Source of the DNA: an uncultured Clostridium sp.
GTDB taxonomy: Bacteria > Cyanobacteriota > Vampirovibrionia > Gastranaerophilales > Gastranaerophilaceae
NCBI GenBank assembly: GCA_905212085.1
Contig: CAJMDF010000004.1
Coordinates: forward strand, 6,572-70,571
Reading direction: 5' to 3'
DNA: 64,000 bases
This document shows positions 8,156 to 17,676 of this stretch, in pieces. The translations under genes and the position numbers were made by a program. The notes under the pieces are model-generated. The model made no database searches and was not told the DNA's origin. It was given only the letters and a program-made list of their open reading frames with translations. Within the stretch, counting starts at the first letter, position 1. Each line of letters begins with the position of its first letter.

Positions 8156-8712
8156 ATATAGAAAAATTAGCTAAGAGATTAAAAGAATTTACCCTTGATG
8201 ATATTGAATTGATAGCAGAATGCGATTGCAAAACAAAACTTGAACAGCTTTTGAACAGCAATAAAATACTTTTTGAAAACGGGATTTATAAATACAATGA
8301 TGAAACTAAAACAGGAGAAAATTATGAAATATTCAGCCCGCTAAAGAATAAACACCTAAAAATTAGTATAGAAGATGCAAAAGAATATTTTATGAAAAAT
8401 TATGTTGAAAAGTACTGCAAATTCGAGACCTACAGGAACTATAACGCAATTTTTAATTTTAATATTATACCTTTTATAAACTGCTATTACCTGCACGAAA
8501 TTGATATCGAGTCGATAAAAGAACTTTTTAAGGTCTGCGAATTAAGACGCCTTAAGCCCCGCAGAATTAAAAACACAATGGCTCTTCTAAACCAGCTGAT
8601 AAAATATTTCCAACACCTTGGAGTGATTGATAGAAGTTGCGTTTATCAGGTTAAAAAAGTACAAGACAAAAACCATTTTGGTATTGAAAACTTAATTTTT
8701 GAGGGCTTTTAA
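8152..8712 (+). CDS. Protein with an integrase-type SAM-like core-binding domain only
   Basis: 186 residues. The second half (from about residue 78: ISIEDAKEYFMKNYV to LLNQLIKYFQHLGVI) reads like the helical core-binding domain of tyrosine recombinases. There is no catalytic domain: no R, HxxR or Y motifs follow and the gene ends at residue 186. It overlaps the ATPase gene before it (ATGA) and shares a base with the next one, so it is a genuine member of the transposition operon. A DNA-binding accessory or target-choice role is inferred. Confidence 0.6.
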   Translation: MNIEKLAKRLKEFTLDDIELIAECDCKTKLEQLLNSNKILFENGIYKYNDETKTGENYEIFSPLKNKHLKISIEDAKEYFMKNYVEKYCKFETYRNYNAIFNFNIIPFINCYYLHEIDIESIKELFKVCELRRLKPRRIKNTMALLNQLIKYFQHLGVIDRSCVYQVKKVQDKNHFGIENLIFEGF

Positions 8713-9110
8713 TGAGCAAAATGAAATTATTTAAACAAGCAGAACAAATGTATTTAAAAGGCTCAACCGTTAGTAAAATCTCTTTAGAGCTTGGGATTGC
8801 AAAAAGAACTTTGTTTTACTGGAAAAAGCAATATGATTGGGATAAAAAGCGAAGAGAATCAATGTATGATAAATCCCAGTTCAAAGAGGACTTGCAAAAG
8901 TTTGCCCAAAAGCTTATGGATAAAATCGCAAATAGTAATAAAACTAACAGCCAGATAAGCCAAGCAGAATATTATTCCCTTGTGAATATTTTGAACTTTC
9001 TCCCTGAATTAAAAGAAAAAAATACTCAAAACGCAACACCCCAAATAAAAACCGAACTTGCTCCGGATTTCATCCGCCAAATCGAGCGTGAAATTTTAGG
9101 TATAGAATAA
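8712..9110 (+). CDS. Small helix-turn-helix protein, terminase-small-subunit-like
   Basis: 132 residues. N-terminal HTH (KGSTVSKISLELGIAKRTLF followed by YWKKQYDW) is typical of small phage proteins related to DUF1804 or terminase small subunits; the rest is helical and ends in a charged tail. Its presence after MuA/MuB-like genes may be a trace of a Mu-like phage ancestor. It shares one base with the upstream stop codon, so translation is coupled. Confidence 0.65.
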   Translation: MSKMKLFKQAEQMYLKGSTVSKISLELGIAKRTLFYWKKQYDWDKKRRESMYDKSQFKEDLQKFAQKLMDKIANSNKTNSQISQAEYYSLVNILNFLPELKEKNTQNATPQIKTELAPDFIRQIEREILGIE

Positions 9111-9156
9111 CTCCTGCAAATTTTTGTGCTATCCTTGTAGAAAAAGGAGTTTTTGA

Positions 9157-10062
9157 ATGGCAATACCGACATACGATGAACTGATGTATCCTGTTTTAAA
9201 AGTGTTAAGTGATAATATTGAACGTTCAGGAGAAGAAATCTCTAATATTATTGCTGACGAATTGAATTTAAGTGAAGAAGAAAGAAATTTAATATATCCC
9301 AATAATCCTAAAAAAATTTTTAAAGATAGAATTGCTTGGGCAAGAACATATTTAAAAAAAGCTGGGTTGATTTTTTCACCTCAGCGAGCTACTTCAAAAA
9401 TAACTGAGCTAGGACTAAGTGTTATCAAAAAAGCTCCTACAAAATTAGATTTAAAATATTTAGAAAAATTTGAATCATTTAGGCAATTTAAGCACATAAG
9501 CTCTAACAAAAAAACAACTAAAAAAGATAATTATACTGATAATGAAAAGACTCAAACTCCTGATGAAATGTTAGCTAATGCTCAGGATATGTATAAAGAA
9601 AATCTACAAACAGAATTGCTAACGAGATTAAAACAAATTGATCCAGTGAAATTTGAACAAATAGTTCTTCAACTTATGGAAAAAATGAATTATGGAGTCG
9701 GTTCTATGACTCAAAAGAGTCATGATGGCGGAGTAGATGGCATAATCGATGAAGATGAATTGGGATTAGAAAAAATCTACCTGCAAGCTAAAAGATACTC
9801 AGACAATAAAGTTAATGAAAAAGAAATGCAAAATTTTGCAGGGGCTCTAGGCTGTTCTCCGGTAAGAAAGGGAGTATTTATAACAACTAGCTTTTTTGAT
9901 GAAAGAGCTAAAAAGAAAGCAGCATCCGTTCAAGGTAAAATTATACGATTAGTAGATGGTGAAGAATTAACAAAATTGATGATTAAGCATAATTTAGGTG
10001 TACAAGTTAAAACTAAAATCGAAATCAAAAAAATTGATGAAGATTTCTTTAGTGAAGAATAA
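9157..10062 (+). CDS. Mrr-family type IV restriction endonuclease
   Basis: 301 residues. The N-terminal winged-helix Mrr_N region (about 1-100; SQ-type segment IFSPQRATSKITELG) precedes a PD-(D/E)xK Mrr catalytic domain (about 165-290). The nuclease motif is visible as DGGVDGII followed by IYLQAKRYS, the usual D and QxK pair, and GVFITTSFF. Such enzymes cut DNA carrying modified bases. AAAGGAG precedes the start. It is followed 17 bases later by an OLD nuclease gene, so the two likely form a defence pair. Confidence 0.88.
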   Translation: MAIPTYDELMYPVLKVLSDNIERSGEEISNIIADELNLSEEERNLIYPNNPKKIFKDRIAWARTYLKKAGLIFSPQRATSKITELGLSVIKKAPTKLDLKYLEKFESFRQFKHISSNKKTTKKDNYTDNEKTQTPDEMLANAQDMYKENLQTELLTRLKQIDPVKFEQIVLQLMEKMNYGVGSMTQKSHDGGVDGIIDEDELGLEKIYLQAKRYSDNKVNEKEMQNFAGALGCSPVRKGVFITTSFFDERAKKKAASVQGKIIRLVDGEELTKLMIKHNLGVQVKTKIEIKKIDEDFFSEE

Positions 10063-10079
10063 TAAAAATCAGGTTTGAT

Positions 10080-11795
10080 ATGTTAGATTCAATTTACATA
10101 GAAAATTATAGAGGATTTAAAAAACATACATTAAAATTTAAAGATTTAACTTTAATGGTAGGGAAAAATAATGCAGGAAAATCTACCATAATTGAGATAT
10201 TAAGGATTGTTGCTTTAATAACAAAAAAGTATAAATACTTAACTTTTAAAGATGTCCCCTCTTGGATTAGTAATTTACATACAGAAGAAAGTCGATTTCG
10301 AATAAAAGGAATTTCTCCAGAAATAAAAAGAATTATCAGACAATATAATTCAATTCCTCATAGATACGATGGTATACCATATGCCAAAATTACATTTACA
10401 GATAAATCTTCGATTGAAATATTTTACGGAGAAAATGAAACCATATTTGCATTGTTAAGAAACTCTAATAATGAAATAATAAAAAGTAAAAGTAATGCAA
10501 TGCGATATAATTTCCCTGAAGTAGCAACTTTACCTCAAATAGGCCCTTTAAACTTAGAAGAGAAAGTCCTTCAAGATGAAACAATTAAAAGAGCCGAAAT
10601 GTTATCTACAACGTCATTACATTTTAGAAATAAGTTATATAATAATCAGAATCTTTTACCAAAATATAAAACTATCGTACAACAAAGTTGGCCAGGTTTA
10701 ACAATCTCTGATGTTGACAACAATAATGGAATATTAACATTGTTATTGCGAGAAAATGATTTTATAGCTGAAATTGGAGCTATGGGGCATGGATTGCAAA
10801 TGTGGATGCAAATTCTATGGTTTATATTTACTGAACAAACAGCACACACATTGATTATTGATGAACCAGATGTATATCTGCATGCAGATTTACAAAACAA
10901 ATTATATGAGATTCTTTTAAATACAAATAAGCAAATTATATTATCTAGTCATTCTTTCGAGTTTATATCAAAAACTGATCCTAAAAATGTATTAATTGTA
11001 CAAAAAAATAAATATAGATCAAAGTATGCTAATGATAACCCTACAGTTCAAAATATTATTGATGATATAGGGTATTCTTCGAATTTAGAATTTATTAAAT
11101 TTTCTCATTGTAAAAAATGCTTATATGTAGAAGGTGATGACGATAAAATTTTGTCTTACTTTGCAAATATTTTACATTATGAAAATTTTAATGAAATTCC
11201 AATTATAAAAATTGGTGGCAAATCTCAATGGAAAAAAGTTCTTGGCGCAAACGAAATAACAAAAATAAGTTCTGGTAATACTATACAAACATATTGTATT
11301 TTAGATAAGGATTATTCTAAAGAAGAAAATAATATAAAAATGACTCAAGAAGCTAATGAACATGGGATCAATTTAATCATTTGGGATAGCAAAGAAATTG
11401 AAAATTATCTTATAAATCCAAATGTAATATATAGAATTATTAGGCAAGAAAAAGAAATTTCTCTTGATGAAATTATTAAATTGATTGAAAGTATATTAAA
11501 TAAAAATAAAGATAACATAATTTGTCAATTTGGACAAAAAATACAAGAAGAAGATAAAAGTTTGGGATATACCGCAATAACAAAAAAAGCAATTGAAATT
11601 GTAGAAAGCCATTGGAATTCATTAGATGAAAAAATAAAAATTTGTTCAGGAAAAGAAATCTTAAAATCAATAAAAGCGGAAATCCAACATAAATATAAGA
11701 TTTCTTTTTCAAATAATAAAATCGCCAAAAGTTTTAAAAGTAATGAAATAAATCAAGATATTATTAAATTTTTTCACATTTTATATAAAGATTAA
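10080..11795 (+). CDS. OLD-family nuclease (ABC-type ATPase plus TOPRIM)
   Basis: 571 residues. ATPase part: Walker A VGKNNAGKST near residue 28, Walker B LIIDEPDVYLH near 260, and the switch His in SSHSFEF. TOPRIM part: YVEGDDD near 350 and YCILDKDYS near 405 supply the acidic metal ligands. OLD proteins are metal-dependent nucleases, many of them antiphage. No UvrD helicase partner (as in Gabija) follows; the partner here is the upstream Mrr enzyme. Very AT-rich like the first operon of the island. Confidence 0.85.
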   Translation: MLDSIYIENYRGFKKHTLKFKDLTLMVGKNNAGKSTIIEILRIVALITKKYKYLTFKDVPSWISNLHTEESRFRIKGISPEIKRIIRQYNSIPHRYDGIPYAKITFTDKSSIEIFYGENETIFALLRNSNNEIIKSKSNAMRYNFPEVATLPQIGPLNLEEKVLQDETIKRAEMLSTTSLHFRNKLYNNQNLLPKYKTIVQQSWPGLTISDVDNNNGILTLLLRENDFIAEIGAMGHGLQMWMQILWFIFTEQTAHTLIIDEPDVYLHADLQNKLYEILLNTNKQIILSSHSFEFISKTDPKNVLIVQKNKYRSKYANDNPTVQNIIDDIGYSSNLEFIKFSHCKKCLYVEGDDDKILSYFANILHYENFNEIPIIKIGGKSQWKKVLGANEITKISSGNTIQTYCILDKDYSKEENNIKMTQEANEHGINLIIWDSKEIENYLINPNVIYRIIRQEKEISLDEIIKLIESILNKNKDNIICQFGQKIQEEDKSLGYTAITKKAIEIVESHWNSLDEKIKICSGKEILKSIKAEIQHKYKISFSNNKIAKSFKSNEINQDIIKFFHILYKD

Positions 11796-11845
11796 TTGCA
11801 ATTGAATGTTATTTTGCTAAATGTGTTATTAAAATATTCTTTGTA

Positions 11846-12037
11846 TTATTTTTTCTCAAATGGGATAATATCAATTAGCTCTATATTGTATCTTTTTCCT
11901 TGCTTATCAACGCAAGTCGCATAATCTATCTCTGCATCTGCAAATTTATTTTTCCAAATACAAATTAACAAGCCGATTTCTTGTGTTTTTAAATTCAAAA
12001 TTTTTGTGCCATAAAGTGCATAGCCTTTTTCTGTCAT
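11846..12037 (-). CDS. Small unknown protein
   Basis: 63 residues, not recognised. It looks like a compact beta-rich fold (YALYGTKILNLKTQEIGLLI). Its ATG overlaps the stop codon of the upstream 71-residue gene by one base (TAATG), so the two are a translationally coupled pair. No motif points to a function. Confidence 0.6.
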   Translation of the reverse strand: MTEKGYALYGTKILNLKTQEIGLLICIWKNKFADAEIDYATCVDKQGKRYNIELIDIIPFEKK

Positions 12038-12252
12038 TATTTATTCCTTTCAAGTATCAAATCTGAATAGATATCATCAGGCTTTTGTGGATCTATTAAA
12101 AATTTCTTCATAAACATAAATCTTTCTCCGCAAGTGTTTTCACAAATTACAGTGTCGAAATTGTAGAAGCCAATTACTTTGTAATACTCATTATCAGAGA
12201 TCTTAAAACCTTTAATCTTTTTGAGTCTGTATCTTTTGCCTAATTCAATCAT
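12037..12252 (-). CDS. Small unknown protein
   Basis: 71 residues, not recognised. Short beta-strands rich in aromatic residues (YYKVIGFYNFDTVI) suggest a small barrel. First of a two-gene minus-strand unit with the 63-residue gene. It starts close to the left copy of a 50-bp inverted repeat and may be the first gene outside that unit. Confidence 0.6.
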   Translation of the reverse strand: MIELGKRYRLKKIKGFKISDNEYYKVIGFYNFDTVICENTCGERFMFMKKFLIDPQKPDDIYSDLILERNK

Positions 12253-12346
12253 TGTTACCTCTTATCAGCAATAACATTAATCGCTCTATGCTAGTTAAAT
12301 ATCAAGCAAAGTGTTTAAAAATGTATCATTCAGACACAATTTATTT

Positions 12347-12396
12347 TTTGAACACTTTTTGAACGGTATTTAAACAGGAGTTAAATACCATTTAAA
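12347..12396. repeat. Left copy of a 50-bp inverted repeat (TTTAA/GTTCAAA array)
   Basis: Read on the minus strand: three TTTAA-type motifs spaced about 10 bases, ending in GTTCAAAAAGTGTTCAAA. The right copy on the plus strand at 23699-23748 has the same length and phase, and the last 19 bases are identical. The gap between genes here (12253-12391) holds nothing else recognisable. Confidence 0.8.
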
Positions 12397-12616
12397 AATT
12401 ATTGTTGTCAGGATAATTTATAAAAAATGCGTTTACAGTATCAGAATCTCGCCTTAAATTTTCTACAATTGGAGTAAGATTATATAGCTCCTCAATCTCT
12501 TGTTGCGTCCTGCAAAAATAATCAACTACAGTAACTGTGTTGTAAATTCGTTCAGCTAATTTTTCTAACTTCCTAAAATCTTTTTGTTTAATCTTGTATT
12601 TTTTGCTTTTACTCAT
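12392..12616 (-). CDS. Small charged unknown protein
   Basis: 74 residues from the ATG at 12614-12616, chosen because AAAGGAGG lies a few bases upstream. The N-terminus is lysine rich (MSKSKKYKIKQKDFRKLEK) and the rest helical. No known family recognised. It lies just inside the left inverted repeat, downstream of and in the same direction as the restriction-modification operon. Confidence 0.6.
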   Translation of the reverse strand: MSKSKKYKIKQKDFRKLEKLAERIYNTVTVVDYFCRTQQEIEELYNLTPIVENLRRDSDTVNAFFINYPDNNNF

Positions 12617-12681
12617 ACGACCTCCTTTTTTAGGTGTCGTATTCATCACTTAAAGGTTAGTTAAAGTCAAATTGATAATTA

Positions 12682-13386
12682 TTATTCAAATGTAACAGAA
12701 TTAATATCATTCTTATACAATGTCCAATTTGGCATGTATTTGTTTAAGTAACCTATGAAATCCTTATTATGAGTGCGAATTTCTGTATGGATAAGTTCAT
12801 GCAAAATAATATATTCAATATTTCTAATCTTTGTTTTACTTAATTCAGGATTAAAAATAGCCGTTTTATTTTCAGGATTACAAGAACCCCATCTTGATTT
12901 CATTTTCTTTATTTGCCAAGAATTAAATTTAAAACCTGTAATATTTTCCCATCTCTCTATCAATGTGTTTAGTTTATCTTCTAATTTGGTTTTATACCAT
13001 TTGTTCATTAATTTATGTTTGTAATCTCTTGTTACACCTTCTTTTGCATACATTACAATTGTATTTGTACCTTGAATTTCTATTCGAGATTTTTTATCAT
13101 TTACTAATTTAAATCTATATCTTCGTCCAAATAAATAATGACTTTCTCCAGAGACATAATCTTTAGGCTCAATATGTTTTTGTTTTTGAATTATTTCAAT
13201 ATTATCTTTAATCCAAGATAATTTAGAAATTGCAAAATGTCTAATTGTATCAATATCATAGCTTTCAGGTGCAGAAATTCTAACTTCAGCATTAGGAGGA
13301 TATACTGAAAGATGAATGTTTTTAATGTCCTTTTTTATAACATCAATATCTATATCTTTAATTCTAACTACTGTTTTTTCTGTCAT
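12682..13386 (-). CDS. YgjP/DUF45-type zinc metallopeptidase of the type I operon
   Basis: 234 residues from ATG 13384-13386, one base after the hsdR stop codon. The zinc motif is HELIHTEIRTHNKDF (HExxH plus a downstream His), preceded by the family signature MKSRWGSCN. YgjP-like (DUF45) proteins are often the last gene of type I restriction operons; their role there is not established. They may process or degrade operon products such as HsdR; that is inference. Confidence 0.85.
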   Translation of the reverse strand: MTEKTVVRIKDIDIDVIKKDIKNIHLSVYPPNAEVRISAPESYDIDTIRHFAISKLSWIKDNIEIIQKQKHIEPKDYVSGESHYLFGRRYRFKLVNDKKSRIEIQGTNTIVMYAKEGVTRDYKHKLMNKWYKTKLEDKLNTLIERWENITGFKFNSWQIKKMKSRWGSCNPENKTAIFNPELSKTKIRNIEYIILHELIHTEIRTHNKDFIGYLNKYMPNWTLYKNDINSVTFE

Positions 13387-13387
13387 A

Positions 13388-16300
13388 TTAATAATTCTCT
13401 GCAACTATCGTATAAATTCTTTCAGCTGTTTCTTTATCGCAATTAAGCGTGTTTTGTATTATCTGTTTAACTCTTTTGATTTTCATTGGATGAGTTTGAT
13501 AACCTGCTGGAATGTTTTTTCTAAGTTCTGCATCTAATTTTATAGCAAGCTCTTCATTTGCATCCAAATTATCATATAGAGCCTTTAATGGTTTTATATT
13601 TATACTATCAGGATAATGCTTACCCCCAGCTTGGATATCTTTTGCCAACTCTGTAATTTTTTTCAAGTATTCTTTATATTTAATTTTATCTTGTTTTTGT
13701 TCTTCTATAATATTTGTAAGCAATTCAGACATTTTCTTATAATATTCAGGGTTAGACGAATATTCATAATTTACAACTCTCCTAATATGGTTTGCTATAG
13801 TTTCAGCTACAGCTTTTTCTCCATACTGATTTTCCATTTCTTCAAGTTTTTCATCAGCCTTATCGCCAATAATAATCTCAATTAAAGGCATACCTTCAAA
13901 ATCAACTAACTTATGAGCTGCACCAGCCTCTATATAATTATCAATTAGAGTTCTCATGTCAGGCTCATACCTTTTTAAATCTATTGAATCGCCACTGGAT
14001 AAAGCGACTAAATCCTTTAATCTTGTGTAATTAGCAACTTTTTCATCAATTTGTTTTGCTACTTCTGGAGTATATCCGTATTCTTCATCTAAAATATCGC
14101 TTTTAAAATTTGCATAAGCTCTTATTAAACTATTAACAGCTTTATACATATTTAATCGTTTTTTGTTATAAAACTCATCTTCATCACCAAATTGACAACC
14201 AAAGAAATCTCTATAATCATCGTCAGTTCTAGGTTCTCTAACATCTTCACAAATACTATCGATTCTTTCAATAGCTTTGTCTAAATCAGCTCTTGCTTCT
14301 TCTTTCCTATCTTTTAACAATCCAACGATATCATCAGCGTCAAACTTTTCAAAAGCGTTAGAGGTGTAATCGTGAACAGATTTTTCAAGAGCGTTAAACA
14401 AATCTTTATAGTCAACAATATAACCATAATCTTTAGTTTCACCGTCAAGTCTGTTTACCCTACAAACAGCTTGAAACAATGTATGGTCTTGCATTTTTTT
14501 ATCTATATACAAATAAGTCGCAGATGGAGCATCAAAACCTGTTAATAATTTATCTACTACTATTAACAGCTTCATATTATTAGGCTCTTTTTTGAACTTG
14601 TCCTTTACTTCTTTTTCATACTGTTCAGCAACTTTTTCTTTATTTGGAGTTTCATTACTAATTCCTAACATTTTCAAATATATATCATATTTTTCCAATG
14701 TTTGAGATGGAGTTTCTTCTCCAGTATCTTCTGTTCTGATATCTTTATGAGATGGCGAATAAGAGGTAACAACAGCACACTTCTTAAAATTCTTTGCTTG
14801 GAATATTTCCCAAAATTTACAAGCTTCATAGATACTGCCAGCGACAAGCATAGCATTACCTTTGCCACTTTCCAATCGTTCTTTTATGCCAAAATCATAG
14901 ATAATATCATTTGCAATTTTTTCTAATCTTGAGTGAGAGCTTGATACAACTTGCAAATTAGCCCATTGTTTCTTTAACTTAGTTTTTGCAGATTCACTCA
15001 AACCACTAGTTTTAAGTTCAAACCATTCATCAATTTTATCTTGCTGAGTTATATATTGAGGAACATCTCTAGGTTCATACCTTAAATCCAATACAACTTT
15101 ATCTTCTACGGCTTCTTTAAATTTATATGTATGAATATATGAGCCAAAGGTCTTAACAGATTCTTTGTTTTCCTTTAATAACGGTGTGCCTGTAAAACCA
15201 ATAAATATTGCATTTGGCAATATCTCTTTCATTGCTTCATGAAGTTTGCCAGATTGAGTTCTATGACATTCATCTACAAAAACAAGTATCTTTCCTTTAG
15301 GAGAAAACTCTTTTGAAATAGTTTTTTTAAGATTCTCTATAAACTCATCAGTTGCTTTATCATCGTTAGATTTTGTAGCACATCCGAATTTGTGAACTAA
15401 CGAGCATATTAGCCTATCTTCGCTCTTATCAAGTCTTTCAATTAAATCAGAGCCACTTTTTGTTCTAATTATAGTTTCGCCAACTCCAGCAAAAACACCT
15501 TCAATCTGCTCATCAAGTTCAACTCTATCGGTAATCACAAGAACTCTTCCATCTGAATAAAACTCTTTGTACCATTTTGCAAGCCATACCATTGTAAGGC
15601 TTTTACCACTTCCTTGTGTGTGCCAAATAATGCCGTCATTACCGTCTTGAATTCTTTTTTGTGCACACTTTACACCAAAATACTGGTTTTGTCTGCACAA
15701 TTTCTTAACACCACAATCAAACACAACAAAATCGTGTATCATTTCAAGGAATCTTTTTTTGTTTAGTAATGCTTTTATTTCATCAAAAAATCCTATTTTA
15801 AAAGCTTCCTTAGCTTCATAATCATATTCTTTCCATTGAAGATAATATTTTTCAGGTGTTAATATTGTTCCATATCTTAGCCCTTGAGATTCATTCCCTG
15901 CAATAACAAACTGAACAGTTGTAAAGAATTGAGTAATTTCTCTTCTTTGATTTGTAAGGTTTTGTCTTATAGCTTCTGCGACATCAACCCTGCCACTTTT
16001 TAACTCTATAACAGCCAAAGCAATACCATTAACATAAATAACAATATCAGGTCTTTTTTCGTGATTTCCTTTATAAGTAACCTCTTCAGCTATATAAAAA
16101 TCATTTTTTGTAATATCATCCCAATTAATATAATGAACTCTTTCACTAACAGAACTACCATCTATTTTAAAAGATTCACCATATCTAATTAATGAATAAA
16201 ACTCTTTATTTGCGTTATATAGCTTATCAACATTATCATTACCAAAACTTAATCTTGCAGTATTTTCAAGGTGGTTTATTGCTTTTCTGATTAGCTCATC

Positions 16301-16483
16301 ACAATAACCTTGAGATTTCAAGAACTTTAACAAAGGTTCTTTTTCTATGTTAGAATTACATTCTCTATCTTGCCAAAAACCAAGATATTTATACCCCATA
16401 TCTTCTTTTAACAACAAATCAACAACTCTATTTTGAGTCATTCGTTCTGTATCACCAATTCGTCTTTCAAAAGTTACTGTCAT
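13388..16483 (-). CDS. hsdR: Type I restriction enzyme, R subunit (HsdR)
   Basis: 1031 residues. N-terminal nuclease PD-(D/E)xK motif reads PDIVIYVNG then AVIELKSG. Helicase motor: Walker A HTQGSGKSLT, DECHRTQSG, FIGFTGTPLL, KLLTGFDAP and QAVCRVNR. It translocates and cuts unmodified DNA together with HsdM and HsdS. The ATG overlaps the hsdS stop codon (ATGA). Full length for the family with no disruption seen. Confidence 0.97.
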   Translation of the reverse strand: MTVTFERRIGDTERMTQNRVVDLLLKEDMGYKYLGFWQDRECNSNIEKEPLLKFLKSQGYCDELIRKAINHLENTARLSFGNDNVDKLYNANKEFYSLIRYGESFKIDGSSVSERVHYINWDDITKNDFYIAEEVTYKGNHEKRPDIVIYVNGIALAVIELKSGRVDVAEAIRQNLTNQRREITQFFTTVQFVIAGNESQGLRYGTILTPEKYYLQWKEYDYEAKEAFKIGFFDEIKALLNKKRFLEMIHDFVVFDCGVKKLCRQNQYFGVKCAQKRIQDGNDGIIWHTQGSGKSLTMVWLAKWYKEFYSDGRVLVITDRVELDEQIEGVFAGVGETIIRTKSGSDLIERLDKSEDRLICSLVHKFGCATKSNDDKATDEFIENLKKTISKEFSPKGKILVFVDECHRTQSGKLHEAMKEILPNAIFIGFTGTPLLKENKESVKTFGSYIHTYKFKEAVEDKVVLDLRYEPRDVPQYITQQDKIDEWFELKTSGLSESAKTKLKKQWANLQVVSSSHSRLEKIANDIIYDFGIKERLESGKGNAMLVAGSIYEACKFWEIFQAKNFKKCAVVTSYSPSHKDIRTEDTGEETPSQTLEKYDIYLKMLGISNETPNKEKVAEQYEKEVKDKFKKEPNNMKLLIVVDKLLTGFDAPSATYLYIDKKMQDHTLFQAVCRVNRLDGETKDYGYIVDYKDLFNALEKSVHDYTSNAFEKFDADDIVGLLKDRKEEARADLDKAIERIDSICEDVREPRTDDDYRDFFGCQFGDEDEFYNKKRLNMYKAVNSLIRAYANFKSDILDEEYGYTPEVAKQIDEKVANYTRLKDLVALSSGDSIDLKRYEPDMRTLIDNYIEAGAAHKLVDFEGMPLIEIIIGDKADEKLEEMENQYGEKAVAETIANHIRRVVNYEYSSNPEYYKKMSELLTNIIEEQKQDKIKYKEYLKKITELAKDIQAGGKHYPDSINIKPLKALYDNLDANEELAIKLDAELRKNIPAGYQTHPMKIKRVKQIIQNTLNCDKETAERIYTIVAENY

Positions 16484-17676
16484 ACTAACCTCTTTTTTCC
16501 GGTCAAAAGTTCTTGAATCATGCCTGTTTTTAAGTCTTTATACTTATTAAGTTCTTTTTCTAATGCTTCAATTTCAGCATCCATATCAGACAATGTTTGA
16601 GCTATTTGTTGCTGTTCCTTGATGTCAATTGGAATTATATAATTTTGTTCTAAAAGAAATTTAAAATGTCTATTATAACCTGTATTTGGTATATCTTTTA
16701 ATTTTAACAAATAATATAAGAACTTTATATTATATTTATCATTTGCAATTATGAGTTGTGTACCATCTGCACCAACAACAAAGTCAAAATCAATAAATTT
16801 AATTATTCTAGTATGGTCTCCAAATACAATTATACCATCTTCATTTTTTAGTAATACTTTTGAGTTATCTGTATATCCACATATTTTATTATGTCCTTGG
16901 TCAACAATAGGATATCTTCCTTCCGTACTGTAATCTGTTGAATTAATCTGGTATTTCTTTGATTGCAATCTCCTAAAAACATCATCAAAACATTTTTTAA
17001 CCCAATGAGGTTTAGGAGTAAGAAGTTTTTGCATAGTCGCAGTTTTTAGGTCTTTCTTTTTGTCTATTAACTTTTGAGTTGACGCAATGAGTTCATCTAT
17101 ATCACTCAAAACCTCTGCAATCTTCTCTTGCTCTGGGAATGGAGGTTTTAATATATAGGTCTTATTGATGTCTGACTTGGAAATAGATGAAACTTTTATA
17201 CCTGTTACATACTGCATAAGTTGATTATGATAAACATTTGAATTTAAGAAATAACCTAGAAATTTTGATGCGAATTTGAAATTCGGTCTCAAATGCATTG
17301 TGTGCATTCCTGCCAATATAACTTCATCATCTTGTATATTATATACTTCAATACACTTTCCAACAGTTTCATCTTCTGCCGTATCTGCCAAAACAATATC
17401 GCCATTATTTACTTTTTTGTAGGATTTAGTTATTTCTCTATTTATATATGGGATTTTTTCACAACTACAATCTAATATTGCTCCATATTCTACCAATATA
17501 TCACCATAATGTATATTCTTAATGAATCCATCGGTATCACTCATATCCTCTCGAGTAAAAGAATTTGTAGCATACTTAGTAAAAGTATCTTTGAATCCTT
17601 TTATATCCCAATCTTCAGGAATATAGCCAAATTCTTCCGTAAATTTATATCCTTGTTTTTCTTCTGTATTATGCAT
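16480..17676 (-). CDS. hsdS: Type I restriction enzyme, specificity subunit (HsdS)
   Basis: 398 residues with the standard two-half layout: a target-recognition domain, a conserved helix ending in KTATMQKLLTPKPHW, a second target-recognition domain and a final helix with LKTGMIQELLTGKKRL. It sets the DNA sequence recognised by the methylase and the restriction enzyme. Its start overlaps the upstream small membrane-protein gene by 8 bases and its end overlaps hsdR by 4, so translation is coupled. Confidence 0.95.
   Translation of the reverse strand: MHNTEEKQGYKFTEEFGYIPEDWDIKGFKDTFTKYATNSFTREDMSDTDGFIKNIHYGDILVEYGAILDCSCEKIPYINREITKSYKKVNNGDIVLADTAEDETVGKCIEVYNIQDDEVILAGMHTMHLRPNFKFASKFLGYFLNSNVYHNQLMQYVTGIKVSSISKSDINKTYILKPPFPEQEKIAEVLSDIDELIASTQKLIDKKKDLKTATMQKLLTPKPHWVKKCFDDVFRRLQSKKYQINSTDYSTEGRYPIVDQGHNKICGYTDNSKVLLKNEDGIIVFGDHTRIIKFIDFDFVVGADGTQLIIANDKYNIKFLYYLLKLKDIPNTGYNRHFKFLLEQNYIIPIDIKEQQQIAQTLSDMDAEIEALEKELNKYKDLKTGMIQELLTGKKRLV

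Larger units (their letters stand above)
5593..9110 (+). mobile_element. Mu-type transposition module without phage genes
   Basis: Four same-strand genes: MuA-like DDE transposase, MuB-like AAA ATPase, a SAM-like core-binding protein and a small helix-turn-helix protein. Candidate transposase sites mark its left side. No head, tail, lysis or portal gene follows, so it is a transposon or a remnant rather than a prophage. The right end is not located; the Mrr and OLD genes could be cargo. Confidence 0.65.

Noticed and set aside
10080..11795. Gabija (GajA with GajB)
   Set aside because: The OLD protein fits GajA in general form, but no UvrD-like helicase gene follows; the adjacent gene is Mrr.
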